Assembly (NCBI GenBank): GCA_000711775.1 | Contig: ARYC01001916.1 | Coordinates: 1 to 64,000, forward strand | Origin: Oxytricha trifallax | Taxonomy: Eukaryota > Ciliophora > Spirotrichea > Sporadotrichida > Oxytrichidae | Direction: 5' to 3' | Length of the DNA: 64,000 bases | Shown: positions 11,501 through 22,715 of the stretch, in pieces | How positions within the stretch are numbered: position 1 is the first letter of the stretch | Layout: each line of letters begins with the position of its first letter | Notes under the pieces: model-generated | What the model was told of the DNA's origin: nothing | What the model saw: only the letters and a program-made list of their open reading frames with translations | The model's database searches: none | Program-made: the position numbers and the translations under genes

Positions 11501-13262
11501 TTCCTTTATAATGATATGCTCGGGGGGCTTTAAGTCCTCGATGCGAGTTAATTATTTATTATTTATTTATTAATTACGCATTATATGATATTTTATTTAC
11601 TACCGAGTTATATGCATTTAATGTTTCTTCTTAGTATAAATACTCTTAATTTATAATTTTTGCCTTCAACTTTTATATTCATAAGTTATTTAATCTTCAC
11701 TTTCATCATTAGTTTTAATTTAAGAAAAAATTAAGTACAATTCAAAGAAATTGTAATAATAAATATATTAAATTGCATTACATTGCTTTAAAGTGGTATT
11801 GTTTATTGAGATTGCTCGGGACCATTTTACAAATAATAATGAAATTATTTCTGTTTTAATTTGAGATATTGATAATTCTTGATTTTAGTAAAATTCAAAT
11901 ACAATAGTGAAATATAGCATTTACTTGCTTGACTTACTGTTTTTATAGTTCTACGAGTAGAAACTCAAGTATCAAACAAAACCTTAGAATGATGGTATCC
12001 CACACTACTCGCCTTGTGATCATTAGGGAGCTTGTACAAGTGATTGTTCATGCATTCAAAGTGGATTGCTCTGTGAGTCGTGGTGCTGCTGCAAGAACTA
12101 CTGCCTCAATGCTTTTCCAGGTTGCAGTTGCAAAGGTGAGAAAGATTGCGAGAACAAAAATAAGTGCTTGTGTTTGAAGTACAACAGAGAATGTGACCCT
12201 AATAAGTGCAGAGGGTGCAGATCTTATGTTACTCATAACGCAAATGCTAATTATCAGCATACTTATTGATAAAATTTATTTATAGTTGCATTAATAAAAA
12301 TAAGATAATGGAAATGAATTCGACCATATTGTTCAAAATATATACCTAAGCTATGCTGCAGGGAAAGCTATCTGTAAATAAGGTAGGTGGTTAAATGTAG
12401 CAGTAATCCTTGGCAAGACTTTGCAAGAATGTGCCTTTGACTTTGAACTTCCCTTGCAAGAGAGTCTTCACAGCGAAATCTACACTCTGTGATGAGATTG
12501 TTGGGTTATTTACTATGGACCGAGTTAAGAAAGATGAGTTGATTATGGAGTATACTGGGAAAGTCATCACCTAAGAGGGCTAGAAAGAGACAAATTAAAT
12601 AATATATAATATTATTAATTTAAATAGGTGTTAAATGAATTACTGGCATATAATGAAAGATAATCGGTTTTAAGAAATATCTAAAGATTAGATGTGTGAT
12701 TATAAATTTATGTTTTGTAATTTATATTTTGAAATGATTCTAAATTAAGATCTATTTAATTATTAACTTATTATTTATATATATTTATATTTAAATTTAC
12801 ATTTATATGCTGAGTTTTTCATATTTTCTTACCTAATTTGCAAATATCTTAGTTATATATTGGCTAAATCATAAATTTTAAATCATAATAATTTATAAAT
12901 TTTAAATGTAGAGATGACTTAAATAATTTATTTTTTCAAATATGTAATTTATATAAAAGACTGTTGACTAGCTAGTAAATGATCTTAGAGGGCGTTCCTA
13001 TGGTTTCACTTTGGATAGATTGACAACTTTAGATGCAGTATATGTAGGTAATTTGATGCGATTCGCTAATCACTCAAGCGATAAACTCTCCAACTGCAAA
13101 ATCAACATGATCTTTGCGCAGGGCATGTAGAGAGTCTGTTTGGTGGCCAGTAGAAACATTGATTAAGGGGAGGAACTGTTCTTTGACTATGGCTTCTCAA
13201 AGGAGTTTGAGTGGCTTAAGGACTATGATCGCAAGTACAACAATAAACTTTGCAATGAGTGA
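8589..13262 (+). CDS. Polycomb-type E(z)/EZH histone-lysine methyltransferase, germline-interrupted
   Basis: Segments in linear order match an Enhancer-of-zeste protein. ATG 8589 starts a short first segment; 8770-8930 has a Cys/His block (FCPICMLFLCTKH) like the MCSS zinc region; 9600-9760 resembles the SANT helix bundle (GTYQNC..INRVCDMY); 11949-12269 is a CXC/pre-SET domain with about 16 cysteines ending RECDPNKCRGC; 12401-12596 begins SET (GLFTMDRVKKDELIMEYTG); 12966-13262 completes it with RFANHSSD and ELFFDYGFS, then TGA. E(z) enzymes methylate H3K27 (in ciliates also H3K9) on chromatin, and ciliate EZL1-type enzymes mark DNA for elimination. The gene is split by introns, by a ~370-bp gap inside SET (12597-12965) and by a gag-like element (about 9.96-11.53 kb). 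Exact junctions of the first half are unresolved. Confidence 0.85.
10028..11499 (+). CDS. Gag-like ORF of a mobile element, one frameshift
   Basis: A ~490-codon coding stretch with base use unlike its neighbours: the plus strand is A/C-rich and codons end in C (AAC, ATC, CTC), a bias typical of retroelements. The first frame runs from ATG 10028 to TGA 10970-10972; the second frame is open upstream of that stop (from about 10905) and continues to TGA 11497-11499, so either a single-base frameshift or programmed frameshifting joins them. The C-terminal ~40 residues are strongly basic (R, K, N, Q), like a nucleic-acid-binding gag/ORF1 tail. No reverse transcriptase, protease or integrase is seen. 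It sits between the SANT and CXC parts of the EZH gene, so it must be removed with the surrounding eliminated DNA. An accessory protein of a DNA transposon is an alternative. Confidence 0.55.
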
Positions 13263-13333
13263 AATACTGGGATAAATTAAATGGAAAACAGTTGACAAAT
13301 AAGTTTATATATAATCAGAGTTCTTAGTGTTTC

Positions 13334-16300
13334 ATGGTTTTTTATTAAGTTAATTTCTTTTAAATTGGATTTTATGATTATCTAAGAAATAATTTATCAT
13401 TCAATTTTGCACTGAACTTACTCTCTGAAATATTCACTATAAATACTGTAAATTCCTTAACATTTAACTTAAAATATTTAGGCAACTTTAAGTGGTTGCA
13501 TTGATGTGATAGTAATTAAACAACCAGACGGCACTTTAGTGAGTTCACCATTCCACCTGCGTTTTGGCAAATTGAAAGTTCTCAAATCAAGTGACAAAAT
13601 TGTAAGTCTCTGATTTTTTCTTTGCTTTACTAGTCTAATTTTATGACGAGGATAAAAATTCTAAGTCAAAGTAGATTGAATTTTTGAATTAATATGTCTA
13701 AAAATTCAATCCTAAAAAAATGCGTCATATAGTTAAGTGTGAAAGTGAATGGATAAGCGACAGATTTAGTTATGAAACTTGGCTCTGCAGGAGAAGGGTA
13801 TTTCTTGCACGAAACCATGGTAAGTATGATTAAAATCTTTCATTTTTGTGTATATCATATGTACAATTTCTAGTTATAAATCTTAATTCCCCTAGTTCTT
13901 GAACTAATAACCTTATCTATTTAGGATGAAAATTATGATGATGATTTGCGTGCAAGTAGCCCTGCAATGAGTTCAGGTGAAGCATCTCCCAATAGAAATT
14001 ACTCTTCAGGTGATGAGAATGATGAATAAGAGAGGTTGCAGTAAGAAGCAGTCAAATGTAATTATTAAATTATATAATTGTTTATTTTTTCTGTAGTGAA
14101 CGACTTAGAATAGATAGAATAAAAATTAAAGGAACTTGACTAATAATTAGTACAGAAAAATGATGATGACTTGATAGATGCCTAAGCTATTGTAAAAGAA
14201 TAATTTACTATCGATGCTTTAGTATTTTCAATTGAGTTTTTTCTTATAATAGTGATCAAATAAATACATCAACGTCAACATAAAATACGTAAAAGCCCAC
14301 CCCAGTACTTCAAGATCTAGATGAAGAGGAAAAAGTTGATTTAAGATTACTTTAATAGTCCCCAAAAGCAATCCAAAGATCAATTGAAGAACAATTTAAG
14401 CAGGAATTAGAAAAAGAAAAAGAGAAGTAAAATGATGGTTTATCTAATAAAAATGACAAAAAGGTGGAGAGAAAGAGTCGATGGACTTGGTTTTGGGGTG
14501 AGTTACCTGAGAAACAAATTAAAGATCAATAGATTGAAGAAGTGAAATAAACCGAAGAGACTACTGGTCTTCAATAAGATTAACAGTAAGATGATCAATA
14601 AAAGCAGCCACCCCAAATTGTTCTCGAATAGGATAGTTCTCCATAGAGAATCGAGCAAATTCCACAACCAGATTAAATTTTAATATCTCCATAAGAAGAT
14701 TCAAGTTAAGTTCTAAGCTCCCCTCAGCAGTAAAGAGTAGTAAACAAAGATCAAAATAATCAATAGCTAGAAAATGTACAGGCAACTGCTCAATTATTGC
14801 CAAATTAACCCAATAACATAATGGATTTAACTTAACCATCAAATGAATAGGAGAAAAAAGGTTTCTTGCGTAGAATGTTCGGTTATTTCAAGAAATCACC
14901 CTCAGAACAACCCCTGCTTATCGACTCCTCTTAATAGCAAAACGTAAGTTCAAATAATCTTAATGGTTATGGTCAGCATTAAATGACTACTGAGGAAGAA
15001 GATGAAGCAAGTGAGATTAATTTATCTTTATGCGCTCATTTGATAATGCCAATCGATGGTGTTCAAAAATCTGATGAGGAAATTATCATGGCGTTTGAAA
15101 ACCACAAGATTACATATGAACAGTTCTGCCAGAGTCCACACCTATTGCTTATGGATTCTAGATTAGTTATAAGAATTGAAGATTAGTATTACAATTGGGC
15201 AACCGCAGCTCCATTTATCATATCTATGCTAGCGTTTAAATAACCCCTCTCCACAGATATTATTTCCAAAATGTAAATGTATATAAAATAATAAACTAAA
15301 ATATTGAAGAAATTAATCAAATAAGTTTTATACGAAACTCTTTACCTAATAATTTGACATATTTAATCAAAATGTTTGTTAATATTGTTACTCATTAAAA
15401 CTTAAAATCTAAAGCTTAAATCATTATATGTAAGTTTACTTAAAATATTTAAGAAATGGAGATAATAACTTGCTATGTAAAACATATTAAAACTATATAT
15501 TTAAATAATATTGGTGAGCCTTTAGTTGTATTACAGTCCTCTCTTTAACTCTAAGATGATTTAGTGACTAATGATTAAGAGATTGATATGAATTAACAAT
15601 AAGACCAATAACAATAGCAACAGGAGCAGATATAATCATATCAAACTCAGTCACAATAGTAACAGCATTAGCACTAAAAGATAACGAATGCAAAAGATTT
15701 ACCACAAAAGAACTTCTAAGATGATTCCCCAATTTAACAAAATTCAGCTAAAAAGTAGAAGGTTCATTATAGGAAAAGTCTAACACCCACCTCAGATCAA
15801 CTCAAAAAGCTGAATCTTCACGATGGATCTAATGATATCATATTCAAAGTGACTACAGGTCTCTTGGGTGAGTAGTAAATACAAGGGAGAATCTTTGTAT
15901 GGGATCATACATACAAAATAGTTATATCTGATGTAGATGGAACAGTCACTAAAAGCGATATGCTTGGACATTTGTTGCCTAGGTTTGGTAGAGATTGGAC
16001 ACATCAAGGCATTGCTAAACTCTACACTTCTATAATATAGTAAACATGATTTTCATATGAAAGTTATCTAAATTTATTCTATTGCAAAGAATGGTTACAA
16101 GATTTTGTACCTTTCCTCAAGACCTATCGGTTTGGCTGATACAACTAGAGAATACTTAAAGGGTATCAAGCAAGATGAAAATTTTAACATGCCTGATGGT
16201 CCTGTCATTATGAGTCCAGATCGTATGGTAAAATCTATGACAAGAGAAGTAATTCTTAAGAAACCTCAGGTAAGTAAATTCATTACTTTATCATATCTTA

Positions 16301-17219
16301 AGCTACTCATATTTAAAAGATTTTTCCTATAATTCATACTTTTATATAGATGTTTAAAATAGCAGCTTTGAAGAACATTTACAACCTCTTTCCCGAAGAA
16401 AGCAATCCCTTCGTTGGAGGTTTTGGAAACAGAGACACCGACGCAATTTCTTATAGAGCAGTGGGCATATCCCTAGACAAGATATTCATTGTGAATGATG
16501 ATGGAGAAATTTATCACTTCAACAGCTAAAACAAGAAAAGTTATTCATTACTTAATGATATTGTTGATGACATGTACCCATCTGTTCTTGAAGGGCTTAA
16601 GTAAGAATTATTAACGATTATTAATGATTGTTTCAGATAATTAAACTTAAAATAAGAGAGATAATAGTAAAATGATAAGTACATTATAAGTTTAGCAGAG
16701 ACTGTAAAAGATAGTGTGGGAAATGTAGTTGAGAAAATTGAAGATAAACTATTGAATAATTCAGGGGACAAAGATAGCTAGGATGATTCAGATAAACAAA
16801 ATGACCAGAATAATGTAGAAAGCTTAAAGATCTATGAAATCGCTGATTCTAAGGATCGATTTATATCAATGTTTTCTACTACTTTTCTATTTATTGATCT
16901 CTTTAGCGACAACACTTAGAACATAGAACCAAATCAAAATATAGCAGAACCCCAACTCTCGCACTACGACGAAGAACAATCAATAAATAATGTGTTAGAG
17001 AAATTTGAGGAGGGAAAAAATGAGCCCAATTAAGATCCTGTAAATGCACAATCAAGTAATACACTAGACAGCTAAGGAAGTGATAATACCAATCAGAATA
17101 ACAATCAACATGAAGAAACCAAGGATTAAGAAGATACTCAAGAATATTCGGGTTAATCACACAGAAATAATGGTGATAAGGCTTTAACAAATACTTCTAA
17201 TACTTTAACTATGGATTGA
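13334..17219 (+). CDS. Lipin, Mg-dependent phosphatidate phosphatase
   Basis: Lipins dephosphorylate phosphatidate to diacylglycerol at ER/nuclear membranes for triglyceride and phospholipid synthesis. N-LIP is at 13482-13819 ([18 protein letters not shown], then [10 protein letters not shown] and [11 protein letters not shown]). A Q-rich linker contains RWTWFWGE and the conserved [16 protein letters not shown] segment (15030-15230). The C-LIP HAD domain has the catalytic DVDGT at 15930-15944, then [25 protein letters not shown] and [19 protein letters not shown]. Stop TGA 17217. Introns: 13448-13481, 13602-13732, 13820-13924, 14058-14096, 16270-16349. One clear IES at 16034-16082. Two joins (about 14220-14253 and 15275-15535) are unresolved; each may hold an IES. 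A long acidic Q/N-rich tail follows the catalytic domain. The start is the first in-frame ATG, 71 bp after the EZH stop, and is uncertain. Confidence 0.93.
16034..16082. other. IES in lipin, 49 bp, pointer TTCTAT
   Basis: TTCTAT occurs at 16028-16033 and 16077-16082. Deleting one copy and the DNA between gives ..[15 protein letters not shown].., matching the conserved lipin block. No splice phase explains the gap. Confidence 0.88.
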
Positions 17220-17500
17220 AACGCATAACAAGTTGAATGTTATATTCATTATCGAAATTATTGTTTTATTTATCACTTTTAAGGATAAGATACATTGAAT
17301 TATTTAAAAATATCATAATATAAGCAAGAGAGTAAACTTGCAATTGTGAGTATGAGTTTTTGATAAAAATTATTTAATTATTAATTGTAAATAAGTTTTA
17401 ATGGAAAAAGAACACAATCCCAAGATTAATCAAAGCAATCTCGATAATAACGATAAGAATAGTTCTTTTTTATATTTATTAATGATATAATTGATTCAGA

Positions 17501-20500
17501 ATGGATTTACCTACCTTTTTAAATAGTTAGTAAATGAAATAATCAAGTGAGACACCTTTAAAGGGTGCAGAATTGCCTCCTAAATAATCAATATTAAACT
17601 AATAGAAACCCCCATAACCCCCCTAGTAGAAACGCAGATTATTCGTGTGTTGTGCTTCATAAAACAAACCTAATAAGTAAGTCAGTATTATCTAATTTTA
17701 TTCATTCAAACCTTAAATAATTGTAAAACTCGCATTATAACCTATTATAAATTATTAAAACATAGATTTGGTAAGATAAATTTAAGTTAATGATAAATGT
17801 AATCAAGTTTTAATTTAGACTTCTAATTATCACTAAAAAAATTAAAATTTAATGATTCTTCAGTAGATTCCTCAATATTACTCACTCGAAAATTAGAGAA
17901 TAAAATTTAAGCAAATCTTTAGAATAATATATTTGTTTATTTCTTGAGCTATGAGATAAATTTGTTGCACATTAGCAGCAAAGGCCTAAAGGCCTGAGTA
18001 ATAATTCAATATTAATTTAATGATAATATATCTATGGTAAAAAGACATTGATCTAAAATATAACTGAGAATTAATAATACTAAAAAGAAACCTACACAAT
18101 TTTAATTTTCAATAGATAAATGTGTTCATAATAAAAAAATCAACTTTAGTCGTCAATTTAAAAATTATTTTTGAATATATAATAATAGTTCAAAAGTGTT
18201 TTAGTTTAAGATTCTTATGAATATTTGCTTTATCAATTTTCCTTAATAACCCTTTTTCAGACCAGGAATTTAGAAAGATAGAGAAGTAGCAAATGAAACA
18301 CCAATTTAGAAGCGATAATTCGAGAGTGTTAAAGATTAAAAAGAAAATAGTGAGATAATGATCGGAGCTGATCATAAAAATTCTTAAAAGTCACTTTTAA
18401 ATAATGTTGGAGCAGAGAAAGAACCTGTAGGATTTAATCGAAACAGCGGGCCTAGACAGTTAATTCATAAGAAATCCAGCAGTATGTCATAAAATGGCAG
18501 TTAAATTAACTTAAATGGGCAAAATTAACTATAGGGTGGCTCATTAAGAGAGCAGGAAGGACAAAATTTAATCAAGTAAAATCACTATAGTGTTAATGAG
18601 AAAAAAAGCGAGAGAAAATTATAGGAGTAAGACGCAAATTTAAGACAGTCTTTGAGAAATAATCAAAATTAGCAATAAAGAAAAGGTTAGAGTTTGGCTT
18701 CGGAAGATTTATTGTAAAATATAACACCTATATTAAACCTTTAAGTATCTAGAATAATAAAATTAACTATTTCATATAATTTTAAGATATTTTCCTGTAG
18801 ATAGATGAAATAGAATGTGATATAGATGAAGACGTAGATAACGAACACGAGCACAACAAAAGATTGACAGATCGAAATGTAAACAACTCTAATTTTGTTA
18901 ACAAACTGAAGGACTTCTCTTCTTTTAACCCCTCAGGAAATAAAGGCAAGGAAAAATTCAATCAAAGTGTAAATGTTCTATAGCCTACTGCCTCAATTTA
19001 AGCGAAGAGATAGAAAGCCATGAATAATAGTAGACAAAACAATATTGTAAGAATACATTCGAAATTGGGAAATTAATTTTAATTAAATAAATAATTAATC
19101 AAAATAGTGGCAGTTAAAGTTGGCCAATTTGAACGATCTTGAGCTCATTCAATAGAGAATTAAATATTAGCTGGACTTTATTATTGGCGGTACTATTTTA
19201 TCGCATCCCTGGAGCGAGTTAATTCGACTTTAATTAAACCCTTCTAAATTCATTAAATTATACCCTCACATTAAAGTGAAGTTATCTTGCTCCAGGGATG
19301 CGATAAAATAGTACCGCCAATAATAAAGTCCATCTAATATTTAATTCTCTATCGAATGAGCCCAAGATCGTTCAAATAGGACAACTTTAACTGCCACTAT
19401 TTTGATTAATTATTTATTTAATTAAAATTAATTTCCCAATTTCGAATGTATTCCTACAATAATGGAACTGATAGTAATATAAATCAGGATTCGAGATTGA
19501 AGCTGCTTATTGATCATGATTAAAGTCAAGTTTAATAGGCTTATAACTCAACTAGGCATAGGATAGAGAAACTTAACAATGATTAATTTTAAAGGTTTTA
19601 AACCGACAGCCCTGTAAAAAATAATATGCAGGATTTCTCTAATAGTCCCAATGTATTGTAAAAACAAGTGTAAAGCTAAGAAAAAACACATCGCAAAAGT
19701 TTCTCTATAAACTCCAATTAGGTGCCACCAAATATTATGCCTCGAAGTATGTTACATTAAGATCAAATGATTCCTTAATCGAGTAAATAAGTTGGAAAAC
19801 TAGAGTTAAATTTGAAATTAATGAACTAAGAATAAATTGAACTGCCTAAACTTTCTTCGAGGTCATTAGCAAAAAACTAGTTAGTAGGTAGTTTTATCGA
19901 GCCAAATTAATCCAGAGGGTCAGTCCTGGCCTAGTAGTCAGCTTTAGAAAATATTGGGGCAAAGTAAAACAGTATGGTGAATTTGAATAAAAATGGGTCT
20001 CCAATGAGGCATCAAGAAGAATCTAAAGTTCTAATTTCAGGCATAAATTCAAACAGCTAAACTAATTAATCTATTAATACCAGGTAAAACAGTCCCTTGG
20101 TGTAGCGAAGATAGAGTAGACCGTAAGATGTGTCTCATGATTCTTAAACAAATATTTCTTCCCTAAATGCCTTTGACAAAGCAGGGGCTTCAACTGCCAC
20201 AACAAATCAGCCCAATTAATAAGTAAGTATTCCTATATTAGTATGAAATTAGTTGTTTTATCAATATACTATAGATGTTCAGTTCATCCCAGACTCTGAG
20301 AAATATCGAAAACATCTATTTAAAAAATTAAAAAGAGGGTGGAATAACTACACCAAGGAATGATTCAGGAGTCGTGATAGGCACTGATCCAGTAAGATTA
20401 AATCATTTCACATAATAATTTCTTATGTTAGTCAATTTAAATTCAATTCTTTATGAGTTTGTTGAATGAGAAGGAAGAGGTGTTAAGAGAGTAAAATAAC

Positions 20501-20882
20501 CGCATGAAATAAATGCGACATAAAGTCAAATAATAAGCTCATAAATGTAATAAAATGCAAATTAGGTTGAGAGAAACACATCATGATAACTTGGATATCC
20601 AAGAATCAAAATATTAAATTAATAAATGTTACTGTTACTTTTATAGATATATAACATTATAATTTAAAATATTTATTTAAGAAAAAAATATCTATATCTT
20701 AATCAAAATAAAACATAAATCCCAATCGATTTATTTGCAAAGAAATGTAAAATTCTTTAAAAATGATAATTAATAATGATGAGTTAGGGAGGATTCCAAA
20801 GACTACATTTAAATTAGTTAAAGGAAGTTAAATCAAGACTTAAGGAAAGAGTGAGCATTTTAACGAGCTCTCTTTAAATTGA
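17501..20882 (+). CDS. Unknown large Gln/Asn/Ser-rich protein
   Basis: ATG 17501 begins MDLPTFLNSQQMKQSSETPL. The first exon ends at a GTAAGT donor at 17677. After an AT-rich gap (17680-18240, probably containing an IES) coding resumes at 18258 and continues, with a short intron (about 18742-18798), to 19044, then from 19462 after a palindromic IES to 20221, and through exons at 20275-20391 and from about 20432, to a likely TGA at 20880-20882. The protein is low-complexity, rich in Q, N, S and K, with a coiled-coil-like Lys/Glu/Gln segment near the C-terminus (EKEEVLREQNNRMKQMRHKV). No catalytic domain seen. Such proteins are common in ciliates as structural or regulatory proteins; I cannot assign a function. 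Confidence 0.62.
19045..19461. other. Palindromic IES, 417 bp, pointer ACAATA
   Basis: A near-perfect inverted repeat (arms about 19044-19215 and 19289-19460, ~172 bp each, loop ~73 bp) lies inside a coding exon. It is flanked by ACAATA at 19039-19044 and 19456-19461. Removing one copy plus the palindrome gives ..SRQNNNGTDSN.. in frame. Structure is that of a foldback/MITE-like element fixed as an IES; no ORF inside. Confidence 0.85.
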
Positions 20883-20897
20883 GCTTTAATTTAATCT

Positions 20898-22715
20898 ATG
20901 AATATTGAAAAGCGTCATTCTATAGAGAGTGAATATTATAAGAAGATTCAATAATTTTAAAGGCTACTTATTCAAATTTTTTAATTTTCTTATCTGAAGA
21001 TTCACTTTTAGGTTCATAAATAAAGTCCTAAGTCAATATTAGATCCCTTTGTAGACCACTCCAACCATGTCTTAAAATACTTCATTCTCTTTTAATTGAA
21101 CCTACATATTAGCATAATAAAACTTAAGAATAGGAAGATCATGATTTTGCATTAGAACACTGAATTTTTTTATTTTTATAATAAATCAAACTTCAGCAAT
21201 ACTCAATAATCAGCCAAAATGTCCAGAGTAAGTCAGACAGAGTTGATAAGTCCGCTTTTCATCTTTAAATACAATGTTGATGAACCTTTTTTTTAACTTT
21301 CCTGTCTTATATCTACTGGACATGTGCAACAAAGAGGATTTAATATTGTTAGATTAAAAAATCTAACGTCAATTTACACTAATATACCTATTAAATAAAA
21401 AAATACTTCTATTATACCATAATCAAATTTATACAATTGAATGAGTCCAGGCAAGGAGCGGGATTAGCTTGCTGAATCTTTAATACTTAAAATTGAAGAA
21501 AAATGCCTTGGTAAATATTCTTCCTTAAAAATGATTATCAAAATAAAAAGTTGGCTCAAATTCTTAAGCAAGGTGATCTGATATTTATGATTTATAATAG
21601 AAAATTGATAATTTTAATTATAAATTTATCATATTAAAAAGTATTCTTATAGATCAGACTCAGGTTGAGATAGACCACTCACTTAAAATATAAATTACAA
21701 AAAGAGTATATTTAATTTTTATATTTTAGTGGTGCCACTAGAGAGGTGCTTCACAGGGTGATACAAATAGAGGACTAAGAAGACTCTCCTCATAAAAGTG
21801 ATTAAGATGACTATGGTGATGAGGAAGATGAAACGCTTTATTAGACATTTCCATTTTTTTCATTAGTATAATAAGTATTCTGATTAAATTTAATATAATT
21901 TTTAATTCACTAAATTTTCCATATTATAAAGTAAGATTATTAAAAATCTAGATGCTTATGCTAATATTGATGAAGGCGGTAAAGTGAAGTGCATTAAAGC
22001 TTAGAACAAGTTAGTTTAAGATATCCTCAAAAACAATGAAGCGAAGGAATTCCTACATTTTAAATAACTTTGATATGAGTCCTTTTATGGCAGGAGGGTT
22101 TCAAAGGCTTTAATAAAATATAGGATTATATAAATCTATAAAAAAGTTCAGTAAGAATAATAAAACCAAAAATTACTAAAAGCAGTATTTATTCATGTGA
22201 TTTGTCTCTTAAAGTTTTAATTAAACACTCATAACGTCGTAATGAAAGAAATTGAGTTCAGTACTGCTGTCAGTCTAGAAACGAATCAATAAAATATCCA
22301 AAATTCTTGCGTTTGCTTCTTTTAAACTATTGTTTTTATAGCTGGGCTTGACATGCTGGAATAGTATTTTTAAAATTTCATATTAATTAAAGGCACAGAT
22401 ATTCAAGAAATAGTGACAGTTAACACTTGTTCCCTCTTTTCGTTCCTTTTAGCCATGAAATGAGATGGAAGAACTTAGAATAAGACTAAGACTCTACAAC
22501 TTGTAACATCTACCTTCCCTAGGTTACTATAAAAGTGGATCTTATCAAGGCGGATAGACCTTAATATTAGATTCTATTCACTTACTTGTCCAATCCTCCT
22601 ATTCTTGACAAATCATGGCCTTAGCCAACTTGGTGTCAATTAATGAGATTTGTTTTCTTTGTATGCTCTGTATATCTTTCTAAGAATATTATTAATCAAA
22701 TAAGATATTGAGAAT
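20898..22715 (+). CDS. Unknown protein, several coding segments
   Basis: ATG 20898 lies 15 bp after the previous stop and opens 110 codons to a GTAAGT donor at 21228 (..QQSAKMSR). More segments with coding character follow in order: 21439-21510 (MSPGKERDQLAESLILKIEE), 21729-21870 (acidic, DDYGDEEDET), 21950-22077 (NIDEGGKVKCIKAQNKL) and 22445-22710 (TCNIYLPQVTIKVDLIKAD, then a Pro/Trp motif). They are separated by AT-rich gaps of 70-370 bp that are a mix of introns and probable IESs. I could not place junctions with confidence and cannot exclude scrambling or two genes. No family recognised. Confidence 0.4.

Noticed and set aside
11929..12260. Alternative frames over the CXC domain
   Set aside because: The frame with the cysteine pattern of E(z) CXC is clearly the coding one; the others are its shadows.
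14561..14842. Minus-strand frame inside lipin
   Set aside because: Antisense shadow of the Q-rich lipin linker, which is open because TAA/TAG are sense.
19044..19460. Palindrome as a CRISPR array or transcription terminator
   Set aside because: Only two long inverted arms, no direct repeats with spacers, eukaryotic context, and exact in-frame removal.
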